Source: JBFFXF01 sp041569895
Lineage (GTDB): Bacteria; Planctomycetota; UBA8108; JACQVS01
Reading direction: 5' to 3'
DNA: 35,586 nucleotides
NCBI GenBank assembly: GCA_041569895.1
Contig: JBFFXF010000040.1
Span: 1-35,586, forward strand
The translations under genes were made by a program, and so were the position numbers. The first letter of the stretch is position 1; every line of letters starts with the position of its first letter. This document shows positions 33,201-35,586 of this stretch, piece by piece. Under the pieces are notes generated by a model, which had not been told where the DNA came from, did not search any database, and saw nothing but the letters and a program-made list of their open reading frames with translations.

Positions 33201-34900
33201 CCCGCGGCTTGCTGCGAGGGCACGACGACTCGGTGACCGGCGTGGCGTTCTCGGCCGATGGACGAACACTGGCAACGGCGAGCCGAGATGGCAGCGTCAA
33301 GCTGTGGGACTTCATGGCGAGGCAGCAACGTCTCTCCCTGGAGGCCGGGGCTCCGCTTCGGGATGTCGCGTTCTCGCCGGACGGGAAGAATCTCGCGGCC
33401 TGCGGCAGACTCGGAGTGACGCTCTGGCGCGCGGCGACGCCGGAACCGCTATCGTTGCCCGAGCGATCGAAATCCGGAATCGCCGCGGAAATCGTTCCCC
33501 CGGCGAGGCTGTCCGCGGATTCGTGCCGCTGGATCGACGTCACGCCCGGCGTCCTTCGCGAGCCGGATGCTTGCCAGGGAGCGGCGTGGGGCGACCATGA
33601 CGGCGACGGCGATGCCGATCTCTACCTCGCCCGCAACGGTCCCAACCGCCTGCTGCGGAACGACGGCAACGGCGAATTCGTCGAGTCGACGCCGACTCTC
33701 CTCGCGGACGACTCCAACAGCTACGGCGCCGCCTGGGCGGACCACGACGGCGACGGTGATCTCGATCTCTTCGTGACGAACCGGGATGGCCCGAGCCGGC
33801 TGTTTCGAAACGACGGCGGAGGTGACTTCAACGCCGTCGAGGTCGAGGACCTCGGAACGGGAGGGGCCCGGCGCGGCGTCGCCTGGGTGGACTACGATGG
33901 CGACGGCGTTCTCGACCTCCAGGTGGCGCACGGTGAGCGGGGCCTCCGCCTTTTCCGTGGTCGGCGCGGTGGCGGGTTCGAGGAGGTGACGGGGCGGCTG
34001 TTCGATGGCGAGGTCGCGTGCTCCGCGGCGGCGTGGGGAGATTACGACGGCGACGGCGACCCGGACCTCTATGCCATCTCGAACACGGCGAACTGGCTGT
34101 TCCGGAACGATGGAGGCGTGAAGTTCGTCGACGTGACCTCGCCGCCCCTGGCGAATCGCCGGCGCTGCCGGGCGGCCGCCTGGGGCGACCACGACGGCGA
34201 CGGCGACCTCGACCTCTACGTCGTCAACTGGGGCGAGGCGAACAAGCTCTTCCGGAATGAGGGCGGAGACCGGTTCTCGGACGTGACGACGTGGCCGCTC
34301 GGAGACTGGGGGCAGGGCACCGGCGCGGTGTGGGGAGACTACGACAATGACGGCGACCTCGACCTGTTCCTCGCCAACAACGACGGCACGAGCAAGCTCC
34401 TCCGGAACGATGGCTCCGACGTGTTCGCGGACGTGACCCACGGTCCCTTGACGAGGCTCGGCAGCGCCTATGCCCTCGCGTGGGTCGATCACGACGGCGA
34501 CGGCGATCTCGACCTTTTCGTGTCGGACTGGGATTCCGGCAACCATCTCCTCCGAAACGACAGCCCGACCGGCCACCACTGGCTCCACATCGAGCTCGAG
34601 GGCACGGCGTCGAACCGTGCGGCCATCGGCGCCCGCGTGCGCGCCGTCGTGTCCGGGTCCGGCGGCGCCCGGACGCAGATGTGCGAGATCACTTCCGGCC
34701 CGGGCTGGGGTTGCCAGAGCCAGAACGACTCCATGGCAATGTTCGGCCTCGGCCCGGCGACCGTCGTCGAGCGCCTCGAGATCCGCTGGCCATCGGGCAC
34801 TCGCCAGACACTGCACGACGTCGCCGTCGACCGCCGGATGCGGCTGGTCGAGCCGCCGATCCGGCCATCGCCGGCGACGTCACCGGCAACGGTGAAGTGA
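30272..34900 (+). CDS. Membrane Ser/Thr protein kinase with WD40 x14, FG-GAP x7 and ASPIC/UnbV domain
   Basis: The 1,542-residue protein begins with a short planctomycete-type lead (GELISRHPELAADLRRFF). The kinase domain (about 80-345) is complete: GGMG glycine loop 89-92, K109, probable alpha-C E128, HRDLKPSN 200-207, DFG 220-222 and APE 247-249. A single membrane segment spans 366-388 after RRR, placing the kinase inside and the rest outside. Fourteen WD40 repeats (about 454-1060, AFSPDGxxLATAG then LWD) equal two seven-bladed propellers. Seven WGDHDGDGDLDLY repeats with LFRNDG (about 1085-1430) make a third propeller. An ASPIC/UnbV domain (about 1430-1527, with RAAIGARVRA and LEIRWPSGTRQ) ends the protein. 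WD40 kinases are known in Planctomycetes, but I do not recall this full combination. The gene is probably expressed from its own promoter, 124 nt after the dockerin gene. It ends 35 nt before an opposing gene. Confidence 0.95.
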   Translation: MQPRKRQKVLLERIIGEYVDSLQRGEPLDRGELISRHPELAADLRRFFANYDTFRWLGGARDDAERQAPLLAAGERLGNYEIVEEIARGGMGIVYRARQTSPRRTVALKVIAAARLASAKDVQRFRLEAEAVAQLEHPNIVPIYEVGEHDGVPYYAMPFYEAGNLAPHVPEFRDHPRRAARLVATIARAVHHAHERGVLHRDLKPSNILLDGRGEPIILDFGLAKRLGAESSFTQTDGIVGTPSYIAPELASGLKQSVTTATDVYGLGVILYELLTGKPPFEAATPVATLLQVLEDDPRRPGSDNPRVDRDLETICLTCLEKDPERRYPGAEALAKDLERYLLGEPILARASGLLERGLRWARRRPVLAVLVAAGALFLSSLAMLGLWHNARLREALNRSKGELYTADISVAQQAWREGKVEVLLEILDRYLPGRAGEDWRTFEWHYLRRRAASQRVKLDHGGTVTAIAYHPDGTLLATAGGTDGRVRLFDTTDGKLVTTLEGHTQTIASLAFSPDGTELASAGWTAGREELGELKLWDLRSPGRPRTLRSHPGGLVAVAYTVDGESLATAGVDSIVRLWDRSSGTLRAQMRGDGGSLRAMAFSPDGRFLASTGAHSVYLWDLGHLEPSSDGVVVIDGVTHRRFPTRWKHTRSVAFSPDGSTLAAASSYLLVYAWDVMTGKLTSSFLARARIAALDWSPRGGMIATAGGHGNGPGELALWSMPGGELTRALTLHPSTIGAMAFSPDGSLLATAAEHEVELLDVSLALEPEFLATGSVECLAFSPRGDVLAAGGSSAASLFEMGAGTPLEPLIGSRQTPNKVVALSFSPDGESLATVDERTGVVLWSLGGERTSRSLRGHRGQVRSLAHSPDGGLLAVGSFKFVAVWKPASAALVAEFEAHESRVYDMAFSPEGRVLASAGGDGKVTLWSVTGWRERRTISSVAGECLAVAFSADGTLLATGWADRTTRLFEVSTGQSRGLLRGHDDSVTGVAFSADGRTLATASRDGSVKLWDFMARQQRLSLEAGAPLRDVAFSPDGKNLAACGRLGVTLWRAATPEPLSLPERSKSGIAAEIVPPARLSADSCRWIDVTPGVLREPDACQGAAWGDHDGDGDADLYLARNGPNRLLRNDGNGEFVESTPTLLADDSNSYGAAWADHDGDGDLDLFVTNRDGPSRLFRNDGGGDFNAVEVEDLGTGGARRGVAWVDYDGDGVLDLQVAHGERGLRLFRGRRGGGFEEVTGRLFDGEVACSAAAWGDYDGDGDPDLYAISNTANWLFRNDGGVKFVDVTSPPLANRRRCRAAAWGDHDGDGDLDLYVVNWGEANKLFRNEGGDRFSDVTTWPLGDWGQGTGAVWGDYDNDGDLDLFLANNDGTSKLLRNDGSDVFADVTHGPLTRLGSAYALAWVDHDGDGDLDLFVSDWDSGNHLLRNDSPTGHHWLHIELEGTASNRAAIGARVRAVVSGSGGARTQMCEITSGPGWGCQSQNDSMAMFGLGPATVVERLEIRWPSGTRQTLHDVAVDRRMRLVEPPIRPSPATSPATVK

Positions 34901-34935
34901 AGCTCGCTGGATGGCGACCGGGTCCTTTCGGCCGC

Positions 34936-35586
34936 TCACTCCGCGTCGATCTCCCACTCGAGGAAGAGCTCGAGGCTCTCGCCGGCGTCGCGGAGCAGCT
35001 CGCGGATCTCGACGGGCTCGAGGAGGGCCGATCGCCGATCCCGGGCGACGGTGAAGCCGCGCGCGTCGACGATGCGCCCGCCGACGACGGCGACTCGGGT
35101 CTCGCCGATCGAGTCCGCCTGGTCCTGGCGGAACGCGCGGATCGTCGAGTGTCCCGGTTCCGACGGCCTGAGGTTGTCGGTCACCGCGACGACGAACGCC
35201 AGCCTCCGGCGCGAGTCCTTCTTGGTGAAGCGCGTCCGCACGACCTCCGTGCCCTGCTCGTCGGTCATCGTCCCGAAGCGCTCGAGCGAGGCCGCGTCCG
35301 GCAACCTCGCGACGACGACGTTCGCGAGGGGCTTCTCCCGGCGCAGCCAGCGCGCCTCGACGATCTCGCCGCCGGCGCGGATGATGCGTCGCATCTCGTC
35401 GTCCCGACGCGCGTCGAAGTCCTCGATGAACTGCCGCAGCTCCCGCTCGCCCTTCTCGCCCGCCTCCGTCGAGCGAATGTTCGAGAGGAACCGCACCCAG
35501 TCCGCCGAGCCGTCCCCCCGGATGGTCAGCGTCGTCACCTGATCACTGAGGATGCAGCCGCCGAACGCCGCCAGCACGGCGGCGAC
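34936..35586 (-). CDS. Probable lipoprotein of unknown function, 5' partial
   Basis: The frame runs from TGA at 34936-34938 to the right edge without a stop, giving about 216 residues. The visible start is VAAVLAAFGGCILSDQ. The hydrophobic run ending in FGGC looks like the end of a lipoprotein signal peptide, so only a short N-terminus is probably missing. A GTG at 35577 is available but would cut the signal. The rest is a soluble, charged domain: a beta strand (VTTLTIRGDGSADWVRFL), a basic-acidic helix (GERELRQFIEDFDARRDDEM), then strands (VVVARLPDAASLERF, LAFVVAVTD, VAVVGGRIVDARGFTV). It ends in ESLELFLEWEIDAE. I do not recognise the family. It converges with the kinase gene, and no functional link can be inferred beyond shared envelope location. 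Confidence 0.75.
   Translation of the reverse strand, partial: VAAVLAAFGGCILSDQVTTLTIRGDGSADWVRFLSNIRSTEAGEKGERELRQFIEDFDARRDDEMRRIIRAGGEIVEARWLRREKPLANVVVARLPDAASLERFGTMTDEQGTEVVRTRFTKKDSRRRLAFVVAVTDNLRPSEPGHSTIRAFRQDQADSIGETRVAVVGGRIVDARGFTVARDRRSALLEPVEIRELLRDAGESLELFLEWEIDAE

Noticed and set aside
35051..35542. Plus-strand open frame opposite the lipoprotein gene
   Set aside because: It is an Arg/Ser-rich shadow, and the minus-strand frame has a lipobox-like start and a normal composition.

Overview
The window is GC-rich, densely coding DNA that looks like a Planctomycetota chromosome. The grounds are a short ECF-type sigma factor of the planctomycete family, a Ser/Thr kinase carrying WD40 repeats and an ASPIC/UnbV tail, a planctomycete-style double F-hand dockerin with LFLGG linkers, and a giant RTX/FG-GAP/cohesin surface protein. 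No phage, transposase, CRISPR, tRNA or rRNA was seen, and no gene-free stretch reaches 300 bases.

Layout. (1) Positions 2-26374 (+) are one uninterrupted reading frame of about 8,790 codons, still open at the left edge. From left to right it holds a long leucine/aspartate-rich region, a dense RTX calcium-binding array, pre-peptidase C-terminal (PPC)-type domains, several beta-propeller modules (FG-GAP, VCBS, ELWxxDGT), LRR/golvesin/LamG, SdrD_B with MAM-like modules, four PKD, two Calx-beta-like, an SwmB-like, cohesin-dockerin-cohesin, an Ig/cadherin-like domain and a terminal hexapeptide left-handed beta-helix. (2) Positions 26464-27015 (-) encode an ECF sigma factor convergent with the giant gene. 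(3) After a 177-nt divergent intergenic region, 27193-30147 (+) encodes a secreted protein with an N-terminal dockerin and a C-terminal peptidase M19 (membrane dipeptidase)-like barrel. (4) Positions 30272-34900 (+) encode a membrane Ser/Thr kinase whose probable exterior carries 14 WD40 repeats, seven FG-GAP repeats and an ASPIC/UnbV domain. (5) Positions 34936-35586 (-) are a probable lipoprotein running off the right edge.

How the genes may work together (inference). The giant protein is probably a secreted or surface, calcium-stabilised scaffold. Its two cohesin-like domains are potential docking sites for dockerin proteins, and the next gene on the same strand encodes an enzyme with a dockerin. 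An ECF sigma factor and a sensor-like kinase lie in the same cluster, a pairing known from Planctomycetes, and could form a local regulatory circuit.

The most unusual feature is the architecture of the giant protein. Many domains are not beads on a string but are inserted inside one another, in several places three levels deep: LRR contains golvesin, which contains LamG; SdrD_B contains MAM-like, which contains MAM-like; PPC contains a DNRLRE-like domain, which contains an ELWxxDGT propeller; FG-GAP contains MAM-like, which contains a propeller. Splicing the sequence around three of these insertions by eye restores a continuous host motif.
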